A DNA stretch of 64,000 nt, from the NCBI GenBank assembly GCA_910580225.1, contig CAJTXE010000006.1, forward strand, positions 76,377-140,376, read 5' to 3'. Under the pieces are notes generated by a model that ran no database searches, was not told where the DNA came from, and saw only the letters and a program-made list of their open reading frames with translations. Each line of letters begins with the position of its first letter. Within the stretch, counting starts at the first letter, position 1. Of this stretch, positions 8,690 through 18,168 are shown piece by piece. The translations under genes were made by a program, and so were the position numbers. This DNA comes from an uncultured Acetatifactor sp. Its GTDB lineage: Bacteria; Bacillota; Clostridia; Lachnospirales; Lachnospiraceae.

Positions 8690-10702
8690 TTAATATGTTT
8701 TAAATTCAAATTCTTCGTTGGAGAGACGGATCTTGGCCCCGTGAGACAGCGGAATCTCCGTGTTGCTGGGAATCATTTCCCCATTCACATAAGTATGGTT
8801 GGTAGAATTATTATCCACAATATAAAATTGACCATTTTTATTGATAATATCCGCATGGCTCCGGCTGATGGTAGGATTGCCGCTGATACAGTAATCCACA
8901 TAGCTCCTCTCCTTGCCGATATGGAACACCGCCTTCTCCAACAGAATCTTCTCATTATTACTGCTGCGGAGCAGATAAGGCTTTACTGCAGCTGCGGCCT
9001 GCACTGCCCCAAGAACCATGGTTTCATCCCCAAAATCGTCTGCTCCCATGATCACGGTATCACCGAAATTATCTCCCATGGACATCTGCTGCGGGTTCCC
9101 CGGAACCGGCTGTCCCATTCCGAACTGCTGTCCTGATACGGGAATGCCCCCCGCATTATTTTGACCCGGCATTGCAAACCCTGGTCCCCCGTTTTGGCCC
9201 GGCACCTGGAAGCCTGCTCCTTTCTTCTGATCAGATGCCTGAAGGCCTGCTCCTCCGTTCTGGCCCGGCATCGGAAAACCGGCTCCTTTATTCTGACCGG
9301 GCATCTGGAAGCCTGCTCCCTTATTCTGACCAGCTGCCTGAGAACCGACTCCTCCGTTCTGGCCGGGTACCTGAAAACCGGCTCCCCCGTTCTGGCCGGG
9401 TACCTGAAAACCGGCTCCTCCGTTCTGGCCGGGCATCCCGGGACCTCCCTTGGGTGATTTCCCCTTTTTGCCGCCCTTATCAGCCTTTCCGCTGTTCTTT
9501 TTCTCTTCCTGCTGTGCTTTATATGCTGCGGCATTCTCTTTGTTGTAATGCTGCAGGAGATAGAACATGGACATCTTCTTCTGGCCGGCTCCGGCTTCCT
9601 GCCCCGCCTGACCCCTGCCTTCCGAATTCTGACCAGGTACTCCAAAGCCGCCTGCCTCATTCTGACCAGGTACTCCAAAACCGCCTCCGTTCTGCTGACC
9701 AGGTACCGCGAAGCCGCCCCCATCTTTCTGCCCCGGTATTGCAAAACCGCCGCCTGTCTCCTTCTGGCCGGGTACTGCAAAGCCTTTCCCATTCTGACCG
9801 GATGCCTGCACACCGCCTGCCCCCGGAAAACCGTTTCCTCCGTTTTGGCCGGGCACCGCAAAACCGCCGCCGTTCTGTCCAAAGCCTGATGCACCGCCTG
9901 CCCCCGGAAAACCGTTTCCTCCATTCTGGTTCGGCACTGCAAAACCACCGCCCTGAGCACCTCCTGCAAAACCGGCATGATCTGTTTTCTCTCCTTGTTG
10001 CTGTGAAGAAATCTGCTGTACTGCCTGCTCCGGCTGAGGCGATATGGTCTCGACTTTCTTACCAAAAAAAGCCTTCTTAGCCGAAGCCGGCTGCTGTACC
10101 TGCATTTGAGGCTGTACCGAAGGCATTTGCTGATAGTACACCGGTCCTGAGGCCTCCGCATACAGCTGCTCCAGCAGCTGTCCGAAATCATTTGCCACAA
10201 ACACAGGCGCACTGTTCAGATAATTGATAATCTTTGCTACATAATCGCAGTTTTCCGTCTGGTCAAATTGAGTGGTAAACATGATATTTTTAAAGAACAT
10301 ACCCACATCCGTAGTGCCCGCCACGTTCATCACCGGAAGGCAGATTACCTCGGCATTACAGGTACTCACATCTGCATAAATAAAGTCCGTATCCAGCAGG
10401 AAGGAATTCAAATCAATCATATATTCTTCCGCTACAGATACCGCTGCCGTAATACCGGAGAAGACCCCCAGCAGTCTGCGCCGATTTACCACACCGGCAA
10501 AGAACTGTTTTACCGTTACCTTCGCCGTTATGTTATACTTCAGAAATCGGTCTGCATTCATCTGGGTATACACTACGGACGCCATGCCGGGAATCTTGTT
10601 ATTGGTGATCATTCCCAGAGTCATGGTATCCAGTGTATCCTCCGGCTCAATGCCGTATACCAGAAAAGAATTGTTGCCGTTTGTCTCAAATGTAAATGCC
10701 AT
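8690..10702 (-). CDS. DUF6382-FHA protein with long Gly/Gln-rich repeat linker
   Basis: A 670-residue protein. Residues 1-185 resemble the DUF6382 domain found at the start of Firmicutes FHA proteins. Residues about 240-545 are a low-complexity linker built of variants of PGQNGGAGFQV, interrupted by a conserved-looking block (SMFYLLQHYNKENAAAYKAQ and a Lys-rich stretch, about 365-410). Just before the FHA domain are two short acidic motifs, GDTVIMG and DETMVLG, of the kind kinases phosphorylate on Thr. Residues about 570-670 form the FHA domain (FHIGKERSYVDYCI, ISRSHADI, DNNSTNHTYVNG), which binds phosphothreonine. It sits between a WG-repeat gene and the PP2C gene. I infer a phospho-dependent adaptor for the Tad apparatus. 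Confidence 0.88.
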   Translation of the reverse strand: MAFTFETNGNNSFLVYGIEPEDTLDTMTLGMITNNKIPGMASVVYTQMNADRFLKYNITAKVTVKQFFAGVVNRRRLLGVFSGITAAVSVAEEYMIDLNSFLLDTDFIYADVSTCNAEVICLPVMNVAGTTDVGMFFKNIMFTTQFDQTENCDYVAKIINYLNSAPVFVANDFGQLLEQLYAEASGPVYYQQMPSVQPQMQVQQPASAKKAFFGKKVETISPQPEQAVQQISSQQQGEKTDHAGFAGGAQGGGFAVPNQNGGNGFPGAGGASGFGQNGGGFAVPGQNGGNGFPGAGGVQASGQNGKGFAVPGQKETGGGFAIPGQKDGGGFAVPGQQNGGGFGVPGQNEAGGFGVPGQNSEGRGQAGQEAGAGQKKMSMFYLLQHYNKENAAAYKAQQEEKKNSGKADKGGKKGKSPKGGPGMPGQNGGAGFQVPGQNGGAGFQVPGQNGGVGSQAAGQNKGAGFQMPGQNKGAGFPMPGQNGGAGLQASDQKKGAGFQVPGQNGGPGFAMPGQNNAGGIPVSGQQFGMGQPVPGNPQQMSMGDNFGDTVIMGADDFGDETMVLGAVQAAAAVKPYLLRSSNNEKILLEKAVFHIGKERSYVDYCISGNPTISRSHADIINKNGQFYIVDNNSTNHTYVNGEMIPSNTEIPLSHGAKIRLSNEEFEFKTY
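9090..9950. repeat. Coding minisatellite of the FHA-protein linker
   Basis: Two blocks of imperfect tandem repeats, mostly 33-36 bp units, encode the PGQNGG-rich linker: roughly 9090-9440 and 9610-9950, separated by a non-repetitive 150-base island. The units vary by substitution and by whole-codon changes and keep the reading frame, as expected for a selected coding repeat. Length variation between strains is likely. Confidence 0.75.
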
Positions 10703-10717
10703 TTTATATACCCCCTG

Positions 10718-12025
10718 TTAATAATTCTTCTGATAGAGCAGCAGGACGGACCAGGTCATATTATCCCGGACAAATACCGTCCCATTGGCAGTAAAATCCT
10801 TTGCATCCGTAAATTGACAGGGAATGCAAAGTTCCTTATCCATATTGATGAATCCCCATTGTCCGTCGCTTTGAACAGCTGCATATCCGTTGGAAAAGCT
10901 TCTTGCATCTTCATAAGTCGGCTCAAGAAACCAGTTTCCGTCCTTGTCTATAAATCCCCATTTCCCGTCCTTCTGAACGGCAGCATATGTACCCTCATAG
11001 AAAATTTTAGCATCTTCATAAGACTCTGTTCCGATCTGGGTTCCTGCAGAATCAATCATCTGATAAGAATCTCCCGTCCCCACAAATAAGCGTTCATTTC
11101 GATATGCCATCTGCTTTTCATCTGTCAAAACTTCATCAAATGTCGTGTTAATCTTCACATTTCCCGAAGCATCATAAATTTTCCAGCCCTCACTGTCCTT
11201 TGCCGCTGCCAGACCATTTCCCAATGTAGTGGCTTCCTGAAATCCTCCCATTATCTTATCGCCGGATTTATTATAGTAATTCCATTCCTGCCCATTGTTC
11301 ACTGCATAAATGTCAGCCGAAGACATCACCCCCAGCTCTGTCACTACTTCTTCCGTGCTCACTGCAAATACTTTGTTTCCATCCAAATCGATATAAAACG
11401 CCTTGCCCTCTGCGTCGATAACCGGCGCCATCTCATTGTTAAAGGCTCCCACACAGGCATAAATTGTTCCGATTACCCGCTTTCCTTTTGTATTGCTGTA
11501 ACCCCATGTCTCGTTTCTGCAGACAGGCGCACGATTGCTGCTGAAGATCGATGCATCGTCGTATTCTCCCTGCAGATAATATTCATATTCCACCGTCTGA
11601 TACAATGCATCCGCATTTTCTGACGCCACATGTCTGTTGACCATGTCATTGTAAAGCTCAAAAAACGCTATATAATCTTTGTTATTCAGAAAAAGATCCA
11701 ACACAAATTCGTATGATCTTGGCTCCTTGGGATAGGCTCGCAGCAGTGCCTCTCCCCACTCCAGCGCTCCGTTGAAGTTTTTCATCGTATCCCGATAGAA
11801 GGATGCAACTTCCAGATACAGTTCCAATGACGGACGCATGTTCAGCGCATTCTGATAATTCTCTCTGGCATAGATTTCGATTTCCTGAGAGGCATAGTTT
11901 CTTGCATCTTCAAGATACTGTTGAAACTGATTTTCGGCTTTCACATTGTTGCTGGTGGTCATATAGATCCCCAGTACAAACAGCCCAATCAAGATAACAG
12001 GTGCCAACAGCTTGTAATTTTTCAT
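10718..12025 (-). CDS. WG-repeat protein with N-terminal membrane anchor
   Basis: A 435-residue protein. Residues 5-25 form one membrane anchor (LLAPVILIGLFVLGIYM), residues about 30-140 are helical and TPR-like, and the rest is a run of WG (KWG) repeats, clearest at the end: KWGFIDKDGNWFLEPTYEDA and QWGFINMDKELCIPCQ. WG repeats fold as small beta units of unknown ligand. The repeat domain should lie outside the membrane. It starts 10 bases after the prepilin peptidase gene and precedes the FHA gene, so it is part of the Tad run. Function unknown. Confidence 0.85.
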   Translation of the reverse strand: MKNYKLLAPVILIGLFVLGIYMTTSNNVKAENQFQQYLEDARNYASQEIEIYARENYQNALNMRPSLELYLEVASFYRDTMKNFNGALEWGEALLRAYPKEPRSYEFVLDLFLNNKDYIAFFELYNDMVNRHVASENADALYQTVEYEYYLQGEYDDASIFSSNRAPVCRNETWGYSNTKGKRVIGTIYACVGAFNNEMAPVIDAEGKAFYIDLDGNKVFAVSTEEVVTELGVMSSADIYAVNNGQEWNYYNKSGDKIMGGFQEATTLGNGLAAAKDSEGWKIYDASGNVKINTTFDEVLTDEKQMAYRNERLFVGTGDSYQMIDSAGTQIGTESYEDAKIFYEGTYAAVQKDGKWGFIDKDGNWFLEPTYEDARSFSNGYAAVQSDGQWGFINMDKELCIPCQFTDAKDFTANGTVFVRDNMTWSVLLLYQKNY

Positions 12026-12035
12026 CCTTATGTCC

Positions 12036-12701
12036 TCACATTCCTGTCAAAAAAATTGACAAATAAGTACCAATCATCAGAGCCGGTCCAAAAGGTATCG
12101 CATCCTTCCTTGATTTCTTTTTGGATACCAATACTACAACCGCAATCACAAAGGATACCACCAGAGAAAGAAACATGGCTCCCCAGGTTCCCTGCAATCC
12201 AAGAAAAAGCCCCATCACTATAAATAATTTCATATCTCCGCCGCCGATGCTGTTCTTTACAATCAAGGCACATAATGCCGCAACCAGAAACAGTATCACG
12301 CTGGCCGCTGCCTCTGAAAGAATCGCGGGAAGCAGGTCTTCCCTCTCAAAGAGAAGTTCCGCCGCTAATACCAGAACTCTGGCGGCAAGTCCTCCTGCCA
12401 CAAACAAATTAGGAATGCGCATGGTTTCAAAATCCGTATATGCTACCGGCCAGAGCAAGGCCAGCAGAATTACACGTTTCACTGTAAACAAAAATGTATT
12501 ATCCCCATAAAAACAATATAAAAAAATTGTCAGCCCCATGGCCAGAGCGATCATACCACCGCTGTAACCCCAAAATGCCGAAGGAGGCTTTCCCTCTTTC
12601 CACCTTTTATACTGATCCCGGTTTTTCCGTATTTCCCGATGCAGCAGACCCGCGGCAGCCCCATTGGCCATGACACCGCACAATATCATCACTCCAAGCA
12701 T
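12036..12701 (-). CDS. Prepilin peptidase, A24 family (TadV/CpaA-like)
   Basis: A 221-residue membrane aspartyl protease that removes the leader of Flp and TadE-type pilins at the cytoplasmic face. The two catalytic aspartates are in AYTDFETMRIPN (D90) and IGGGDMK (D156), and the length and six or so membrane segments fit the short TadV/CpaA class that lacks the methylase domain. It lies directly after the TadE-like and DUF5702 pseudopilin genes, which are its likely substrates along with Flp. The gene ends 10 bases before the WG-repeat gene. Confidence 0.93.
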   Translation of the reverse strand: MLGVMILCGVMANGAAAGLLHREIRKNRDQYKRWKEGKPPSAFWGYSGGMIALAMGLTIFLYCFYGDNTFLFTVKRVILLALLWPVAYTDFETMRIPNLFVAGGLAARVLVLAAELLFEREDLLPAILSEAAASVILFLVAALCALIVKNSIGGGDMKLFIVMGLFLGLQGTWGAMFLSLVVSFVIAVVVLVSKKKSRKDAIPFGPALMIGTYLSIFLTGM

Positions 12702-12708
12702 ATGGCAC

Positions 12709-13965
12709 TCACTCCTCTTCCCGGCTTTCCGCGCTGTCTGTTTCCGGCAGAGCTCCGTAGCCTTCCTTTACCTCTACATTTATGGTTTCATTGGGATACT
12801 TTTCCTTCAGCTGTGCAATTGCCTGGTCTACCCGTCTCCTGTCCTCGCTGCCGGTATTTTCCGGAAGCACAATTACCATTTTATAGGTTCTGCTGTCCGG
12901 GTCCGATGTTACTGTCTTTTTCTCGCCGTTCTGCCTGACTGTAATCTCACTTCCCAGTCCGGATACCCCATCGTACATGCTGCTGAAATCAGCGCTCAGA
13001 CTGTCTGCCAGCTTTCCAGCATCCTGATAGGTATCATTGGTGGGATCTACTGTCCGGATTCTCACAAATTCGTTTTTTCCTGCACTGTTTACAAAGGCAT
13101 GATAACCGTTTCTGTCCGATGTATAGGCATATCCCTGCTTTTCTTCCCCTACTATATACTGTCCTCTGGCCAGCTGTCCCATGCCCCATACCGTTTCCTG
13201 CCTGACAAGTGATTTGCCCCCTCCCCAGGCCAGTGTCCTGGCTGTCTGGCGGAACGTAAAGGTAAAGTCCATATTCAGCAGCCTGATAACGCGGATCTGA
13301 TACGTACAGGTTAAATTGATTTCATTGGATGCGCCGTATGCCATAAGGGAGGTATACTGAAAATCCAGTCCGTCCAAACCATCTACCACATGCATTCTCC
13401 GCAGGAAATCCTCCGGCGCATCGTCTGCGGAGGCCCTCAGATTTTTGGCCATAAAAGCCTTCGCCATGACCTGTCCAAGATACACCTTGGTTGCCTCGGC
13501 CAATTCCCTGCCAGCCAGCTTTCCCATGCCCACCAGGAATCCCCTGGGATCTTCCGCAATGGTATTTGCCAGTGCGGATACTGTCTTGTTAGCTGAAGTG
13601 GCACTGGACTCCAGCTGATGAAACGCGCTTTCGAAATTACCTTCTCCGAAATCCGATCCGGCTTCCCCAAAAGAATCCATCATCTGCCCCAGTCCGTCAA
13701 CGGTTTCATTGATGGTTGCCTCTGCTTTCTCGGTACCTTTGCTCAGGTTGGCATTCACATCGTCCAGCTGGAACTTATAATACAGAAAGCAATACTGAGA
13801 AATCTCCTTTGCCGCCGAATTCAATGCCACAGCCATCTTACTCTGTGTGTAGGCAATGTCCGTAATCGACAATATAATCAATATGGCAAACATAAATGCA
13901 GTCATAGAGATCACGGCCTCAACGACTACTGCACCTCGTTCTTTTGTCTCTCTCATCTTCTCCAA
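12709..13965 (-). CDS. TadE-like pseudopilin, large
   Basis: A 418-residue protein with a TadE-type N-terminus: a short basic segment, ERGAVVVEAVISM and one long membrane helix (about 15-35), then about 380 residues outside the membrane. The G followed by a hydrophobic stretch with an early Glu is the prepilin peptidase signature. The C-terminus is acidic and ends SAESREEE. The start is either TTG 13965 or ATG 13956, with no clear ribosome site to decide. It follows the DUF5702 gene by 56 bases and precedes the peptidase gene by seven. I infer a minor pilin or tip-associated subunit. Confidence 0.82.
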   Translation of the reverse strand: MEKMRETKERGAVVVEAVISMTAFMFAILIILSITDIAYTQSKMAVALNSAAKEISQYCFLYYKFQLDDVNANLSKGTEKAEATINETVDGLGQMMDSFGEAGSDFGEGNFESAFHQLESSATSANKTVSALANTIAEDPRGFLVGMGKLAGRELAEATKVYLGQVMAKAFMAKNLRASADDAPEDFLRRMHVVDGLDGLDFQYTSLMAYGASNEINLTCTYQIRVIRLLNMDFTFTFRQTARTLAWGGGKSLVRQETVWGMGQLARGQYIVGEEKQGYAYTSDRNGYHAFVNSAGKNEFVRIRTVDPTNDTYQDAGKLADSLSADFSSMYDGVSGLGSEITVRQNGEKKTVTSDPDSRTYKMVIVLPENTGSEDRRRVDQAIAQLKEKYPNETINVEVKEGYGALPETDSAESREEE

Positions 13966-14021
13966 CTCTCATCTTCTTTTCACTGCCTGATTCAGATAAC
14001 CCTGCGGAAAACACCAATCGC

Positions 14022-17000
14022 CTAATATCCGCGTATCATATCTACCTCAAAAGTGCACCAGTCGTCCTTCAGCGTGGGATTTGTCAGATAATCCGAATAA
14101 TAGGGCACAGTGAGCATCAGCGGATCCACTCTAAGCTTTGACTTCAACCGGAAATATACTTTGGTTTTCTCCAGGGAATAGCCATTATCCTTTGTCCGTA
14201 AACGCATGTTTGCCTCTATTGCATTCGCCATCCGCCTGTAGATTCCCTGAGCCGTATCATCTCCGGCGCTGAGTCCCAGATAGACAAACAGAGTCAGATA
14301 ATCGCTGTACCGAAGACCTTTGGCATCCTCAATTTTCTTCCCCTCCAGCTCTGAACTTCCTTTCAGAGCATCCACGAAATCTCCCATCTTCGCATCCTTG
14401 CCAAACTCCGGCAGGCTGATCCACCAGTCATCCTTCCCCTTATACAGTTCCACCGGAAACCCAGCCTGCAGCCTGTCCAGGTCTTTCCCTGTCTCAAAGA
14501 TAACCAGGGCCCCGATCATAACCAGCTTAAACAACGGCGCCGGTATGATAAATGCAGTTATCGCCGAAAGTGAATTGGCTATTATATTGATCGCGTTGCC
14601 GGTAGTAGTCCCTGGTCCCCAGAAATTAAGAAGGGCTGACGCGGTGTTGAGGAGAATCCTGATTTCATAAATCGTATTATAGACAGCCTTCACACTCTCG
14701 GCATTGCTCTTTCCATACAGAATATACTCAATTTCGGCCTGGTAAGCATGATTGTTGGCTGCATTGATCATCTCATTGGTCAGGGTTTTGTTATACGCAT
14801 CCTCCGGATTCTCGCTGAGCCACGTGCCGTCCTTGTCCGCAGCCCCTTTAAAGCCGTCATATACCTGCTGATATCCGCTAAGGCTCAGCTTATCCGCCTT
14901 ATTGGCCTCCTTCACCAAATCATACTGGTTCTCCGTCTCAAAAGTGGCGTAACTGAACATATTCATTATATACTCTGTCACATAAATATCGTCACGGATA
15001 CTGGCAACATCAAACTTAACCAGACTTTTTATGAGTTTCGTCATGGAACCCAGAAGGGATTTTCCCAGGCTAAAGGCACCGTTTCCGTCCGCAGGCAGAT
15101 CCTGTCCTGTCCCCGGATACCTTGCTTTGCCCAGGATCGCTTTCTCCTGCTCCTCGCCGGCTTTCTCTCCTTTATCTTTCTCATTCTCTCCTTCAGTTAC
15201 CGCGTCCGTTCCCTTTTCACCAAACAGCTCCCAATAGATTCGATACAGGTGCGGTACATTTTCCTCGTTATCCTTATAATGAATTACCGGACTGTAATCT
15301 TTATCAGACAAATCATGCAGTGTCACCACATTCCCTGAAACCGGGCTGAACAGCGCCTGAAACCGGGCCGCCGCATAATCGCTCAGCGCCTTATTGGCAA
15401 GCGGCAGCGCATCGGCCTGAATCTGACCGGATGCCGCAGACTTAAATGAGGCATAATCGGCTATATCCATCACTTTTCTGTTCCCGTACTGCATATCCGC
15501 AATGGCTTTGGACATGGCCTGGAACTGGGAACGGGCATTCCGGAATCTTTCCTCCAGTTTATCCAGTTCTTCTGCCTTGATCTCCTTGACTACCATGTCC
15601 GATGTCAAGTCCTCCGGCGCCGAGTCTTTCTTGCTGTTGCGGATCAGATCGATGGTCTTCTGATGCTCTTCGCTCAGCTCCGTGTTCCTGCCGTCCGGAG
15701 TCTTTGCCCCTTTGGCCTTAGACTCCCAGTCGTTGAGATTTCTCTGGTATGTATTGATCATTGTCTTGATCTGCTGCAGGCTGGGAATCCCTTTCCAGAG
15801 ATTGCCGTCGATGACGTCATTCAGTAACTGGGTATACTCATCCATCTGCTTTTTGATCCGTGTCAGTTCACTGCCGATCTCTGACAGAGCGGCCGGTATG
15901 GACTTGGAACTGCCGTTTACAGACACGGTCAGATTGTTTACCTGAATAGTGCTTATGTTGTTTTGCGAGACCCTTTCCAGCTGTCTGACCATATTAACAT
16001 AAGGATCATCTTTCGTACTGGCAGTAGTCAGATAATCCTTCTGTCTCGTCTCTGCCTCTTTGATCAGGTTTTCTGCGGTCTCAACCCAGTTTGCCGGCAC
16101 CCCTTCATCCGCAGTGCATTCAATCATGGCCTTCGCTTTCGCATAAGCGTCAATCATGCTTTTTCCCGCTTTGGTGACTTCGCTGCTCAAGTTTGTGGAG
16201 CCGGAATTGATCCTGGCATTCATCTGGACCCACCACTGAATCTTATAGGAATCATTATCTCCATTTCCGGGCTGTTTGGCCATCAGATCATTTCCGGCAT
16301 CCGTCAAAGCTTTTTTCTTCTCGTCAAAAGTCTTAATCGCATTCTCCAGTCCGGTAGTCAGTTCTGTTACCTTCGCCGCCGTCACGTGATACTCCGGTTC
16401 TGCAGAAGCCTGAGGCTCTGCCGGTGCGTCCGAGGGGGACGGACTTGACGACGGAGCCGGCGTAGGCTGCACCAGATGGGAAATGGACTCGTCCTCCTTG
16501 GAATAAGTATAGGCATCCAATGCCACATTGGGCCTGGTATATGCATTCAACCCTTCCGTGTTGTACAGATTTTTGATCATCAATTCGTTGATTTTCTCAT
16601 ATGCGCTGCGGTAACCGGTGATCTTATCCACATATGTCTGAAGCGTATTCCTGGTAAATACCGTATCCTCTGCGGTGGCCTTTGTGTACGCCCGCATAGC
16701 CCAATAGGATTTATTAGCGGCCTTTAACAGGTCACTCTCCGATTCGTAGTATACCTCCTGAGCATCCATCATGGCATCGTTGGCCGCGGTTTCCTCGGAT
16801 CCCTGCACGCCTCCCCGCTTCTCCTCCTCCGTAAGCAGGTCAATCAGCTCCTGAACAATCAGAATAGGGCCTCTGTATTTCATGAACTCCACGATCTGCT
16901 TCTCCAGAATCGTGGGATTACGCATATCCGCCCCCGGTAAGGCTGATACCACCTTGCCGTCGGTCTTGTTCTGTACCTGGATCAGGTCGGATATGGTTTC

Positions 17001-17348
17001 ATTTTGAAACCTGCCGCCGATATCGTTAGTCACTCTCTGGTACAGCAGTTTGACATCATCGTCCTCCACATCCTGGGAATGCAGGGCCAGATCATAATAT
17101 TCCGTCACCAGACTGTAATAAGTTTCGATATCCTGGCTGGATCCTACCAGACCGTAAATCTCACTCAAATCATAGTCGTAATTGGTCATCAATGTACTCA
17201 ATGCCAGCTCCGCCGAAGATTCCGCCACTGACTTGCCGAGCCAGACCCGGCTGATATCTACAAAAATGCTGCTGATCAGCATACAGGGCACCAGTATTAT
17301 CACCAGAAAAACTGATATGGCCCCCCGATTCTTCCGAAATAGAAACAT
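14022..17348 (-). CDS. DUF5702-family giant pseudopilin-like membrane protein (TadG-like)
   Basis: An 1108-residue protein with a TadG/TadE-like start (NRGAISVFLVIILVPCMLIS, one membrane helix) and a very large outer domain, helix-rich and coiled-coil in the first 700 residues. A Pro/Ser-rich linker (about 295-320) interrupts it. Around residues 920-955 there is another hydrophobic pair. The C-terminus (PYYSDYLTNPTLKDDWCTFE) is typical of DUF5702 proteins found in Clostridia Tad loci. It is flanked by the two TadE-like genes. Its size suggests a structural or adhesive part at the cell surface or pilus tip, which is an inference. Confidence 0.85.
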   Translation of the reverse strand: MFLFRKNRGAISVFLVIILVPCMLISSIFVDISRVWLGKSVAESSAELALSTLMTNYDYDLSEIYGLVGSSQDIETYYSLVTEYYDLALHSQDVEDDDVKLLYQRVTNDIGGRFQNETISDLIQVQNKTDGKVVSALPGADMRNPTILEKQIVEFMKYRGPILIVQELIDLLTEEEKRGGVQGSEETAANDAMMDAQEVYYESESDLLKAANKSYWAMRAYTKATAEDTVFTRNTLQTYVDKITGYRSAYEKINELMIKNLYNTEGLNAYTRPNVALDAYTYSKEDESISHLVQPTPAPSSSPSPSDAPAEPQASAEPEYHVTAAKVTELTTGLENAIKTFDEKKKALTDAGNDLMAKQPGNGDNDSYKIQWWVQMNARINSGSTNLSSEVTKAGKSMIDAYAKAKAMIECTADEGVPANWVETAENLIKEAETRQKDYLTTASTKDDPYVNMVRQLERVSQNNISTIQVNNLTVSVNGSSKSIPAALSEIGSELTRIKKQMDEYTQLLNDVIDGNLWKGIPSLQQIKTMINTYQRNLNDWESKAKGAKTPDGRNTELSEEHQKTIDLIRNSKKDSAPEDLTSDMVVKEIKAEELDKLEERFRNARSQFQAMSKAIADMQYGNRKVMDIADYASFKSAASGQIQADALPLANKALSDYAAARFQALFSPVSGNVVTLHDLSDKDYSPVIHYKDNEENVPHLYRIYWELFGEKGTDAVTEGENEKDKGEKAGEEQEKAILGKARYPGTGQDLPADGNGAFSLGKSLLGSMTKLIKSLVKFDVASIRDDIYVTEYIMNMFSYATFETENQYDLVKEANKADKLSLSGYQQVYDGFKGAADKDGTWLSENPEDAYNKTLTNEMINAANNHAYQAEIEYILYGKSNAESVKAVYNTIYEIRILLNTASALLNFWGPGTTTGNAINIIANSLSAITAFIIPAPLFKLVMIGALVIFETGKDLDRLQAGFPVELYKGKDDWWISLPEFGKDAKMGDFVDALKGSSELEGKKIEDAKGLRYSDYLTLFVYLGLSAGDDTAQGIYRRMANAIEANMRLRTKDNGYSLEKTKVYFRLKSKLRVDPLMLTVPYYSDYLTNPTLKDDWCTFEVDMIRGY

Positions 17349-17363
17349 GCCCCGCCTCCAAAT

Positions 17364-18017
17364 CTATTTATGAAACAGTTTGTCAAAAAATTCTTTCATT
17401 TCCTTGACCTTGTCTGTAATTTTCGCTTTTATTCCTGTCACTTCCAGTATATCCTCTATCATGTTCACATTCCGGATAAATTCCGGAGAATCGCTCACCG
17501 GCACTTCCGTGTGGGTTTTGAATTTCATGGAAAGTCTCTCCCGCTCCCCCAGCAGACGTATGGGCAGCTCTATCCTGTACTGCAGATCCACACTCACAGA
17601 TGAGGCGATAAATCCGCCGTTATATTTCACTGACAGATTCGAATTGTAGCCTGTGGGCTTCATTCCGGTATACAATCCCGTATTCAAACTACCGATTCTG
17701 CTGCTGATCAGATTCCTGACCGAACTCTCAATATCCCCCATCCCGCCGAAAAACCCTGCAATATATCGGTATGGCTTGTAATCTACAGATCCGAAATCCG
17801 GAATCTTTCCGCTCTCCTCCACAGCTTTCAAAAGCGGATCTGCGCTGTAAGCCGCCCCGTCCAGTACCGCCTCCACCACGATGGACTCGATCCGGGATTT
17901 CTGATAATAGACATTTCCCAGATACAACAGCATCATGATAATTATCAGACATACGGGGAACACGATGGTGGCTTCCACAATCAATGCTCCGCTGTCATTT
18001 TTTAAACGTTTTTTCAT
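17364..18017 (-). CDS. tadE: TadE-family pseudopilin
   Basis: A 217-residue protein with the classic TadE N-terminus (NDSGALIVEATIVFPVCLII) and a single membrane helix at about 11-33, followed by an outer domain of about 180 residues. The Gly-Ala with Glu five residues later is the prepilin peptidase site; in Actinobacillus TadE is processed by TadV. The ATG follows a short gap with a coding-looking frame and a hairpin after flp. It ends 15 bases before the DUF5702 gene. Confidence 0.88.
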   Translation of the reverse strand: MKKRLKNDSGALIVEATIVFPVCLIIIMMLLYLGNVYYQKSRIESIVVEAVLDGAAYSADPLLKAVEESGKIPDFGSVDYKPYRYIAGFFGGMGDIESSVRNLISSRIGSLNTGLYTGMKPTGYNSNLSVKYNGGFIASSVSVDLQYRIELPIRLLGERERLSMKFKTHTEVPVSDSPEFIRNVNMIEDILEVTGIKAKITDKVKEMKEFFDKLFHK

Positions 18018-18152
18018 TTATATACCCATTGCACTTTCGTGTATGTTTTTCTGCCCCAATACCGCATGGGTACGGTCCGCAGCAAAAACCACAGTCCCGC
18101 CGCAGACCATAACATGCAGGGCTTCCCGGCTGATCTTTGTCGGGAAGCTCAC
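18018..18152 (-). CDS. Candidate 44-codon gene between flp and tadE
   Basis: A GTG-started open frame of 44 codons fills most of the 151-base gap between the pilin gene and tadE, and its TAA ends immediately before the tadE ATG. The translation looks protein-like (SFPTKISREALHVMVCGG, then TVVFAADRTHAVLG). Codon choice resembles the neighbours, with G or C at many third positions. The ribosome site is weak (AGG about ten bases upstream). A second, overlapping 33-codon frame (18014-18115) exists with an ATGA overlap into tadE, and I judge it less likely. No family recognised. It may be a real small gene, a relic, or chance. Confidence 0.3.
   Translation of the reverse strand: MSFPTKISREALHVMVCGGTVVFAADRTHAVLGQKNIHESAMGI
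18121..18148 (-). promoter_or_regulatory. Hairpin downstream of the Flp pilin gene
   Basis: An 8-bp perfect inverted repeat (GCTTCCCG with CGGGAAGC, 12-base loop) about 20 bases after the flp stop, with no T run. Pilin genes are often followed by such hairpins, which protect the upstream mRNA or partly end transcription so that pilin is made in excess of the assembly proteins. It overlaps the candidate small frame. Confidence 0.4.
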
Positions 18153-18168
18153 AAAAAACGGACCTGCA

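Noticed and set aside
9090..9950. Regularly spaced repeats considered as a CRISPR array
   Set aside because: The units are imperfect, in frame, and without unique spacers. They encode a PGQNGG linker.
9052..10212. Long open frames on both strands inside the FHA gene
   Set aside because: The repetitive, GC-rich linker keeps several frames open. Only the frame with the DUF6382 and FHA domains makes protein sense.
18014..18115. A 33-codon frame with ATGA overlap into tadE
   Set aside because: Its composition (many Trp, Arg and Tyr) is less protein-like than the 44-codon frame in the same gap, and its ribosome site is weak.
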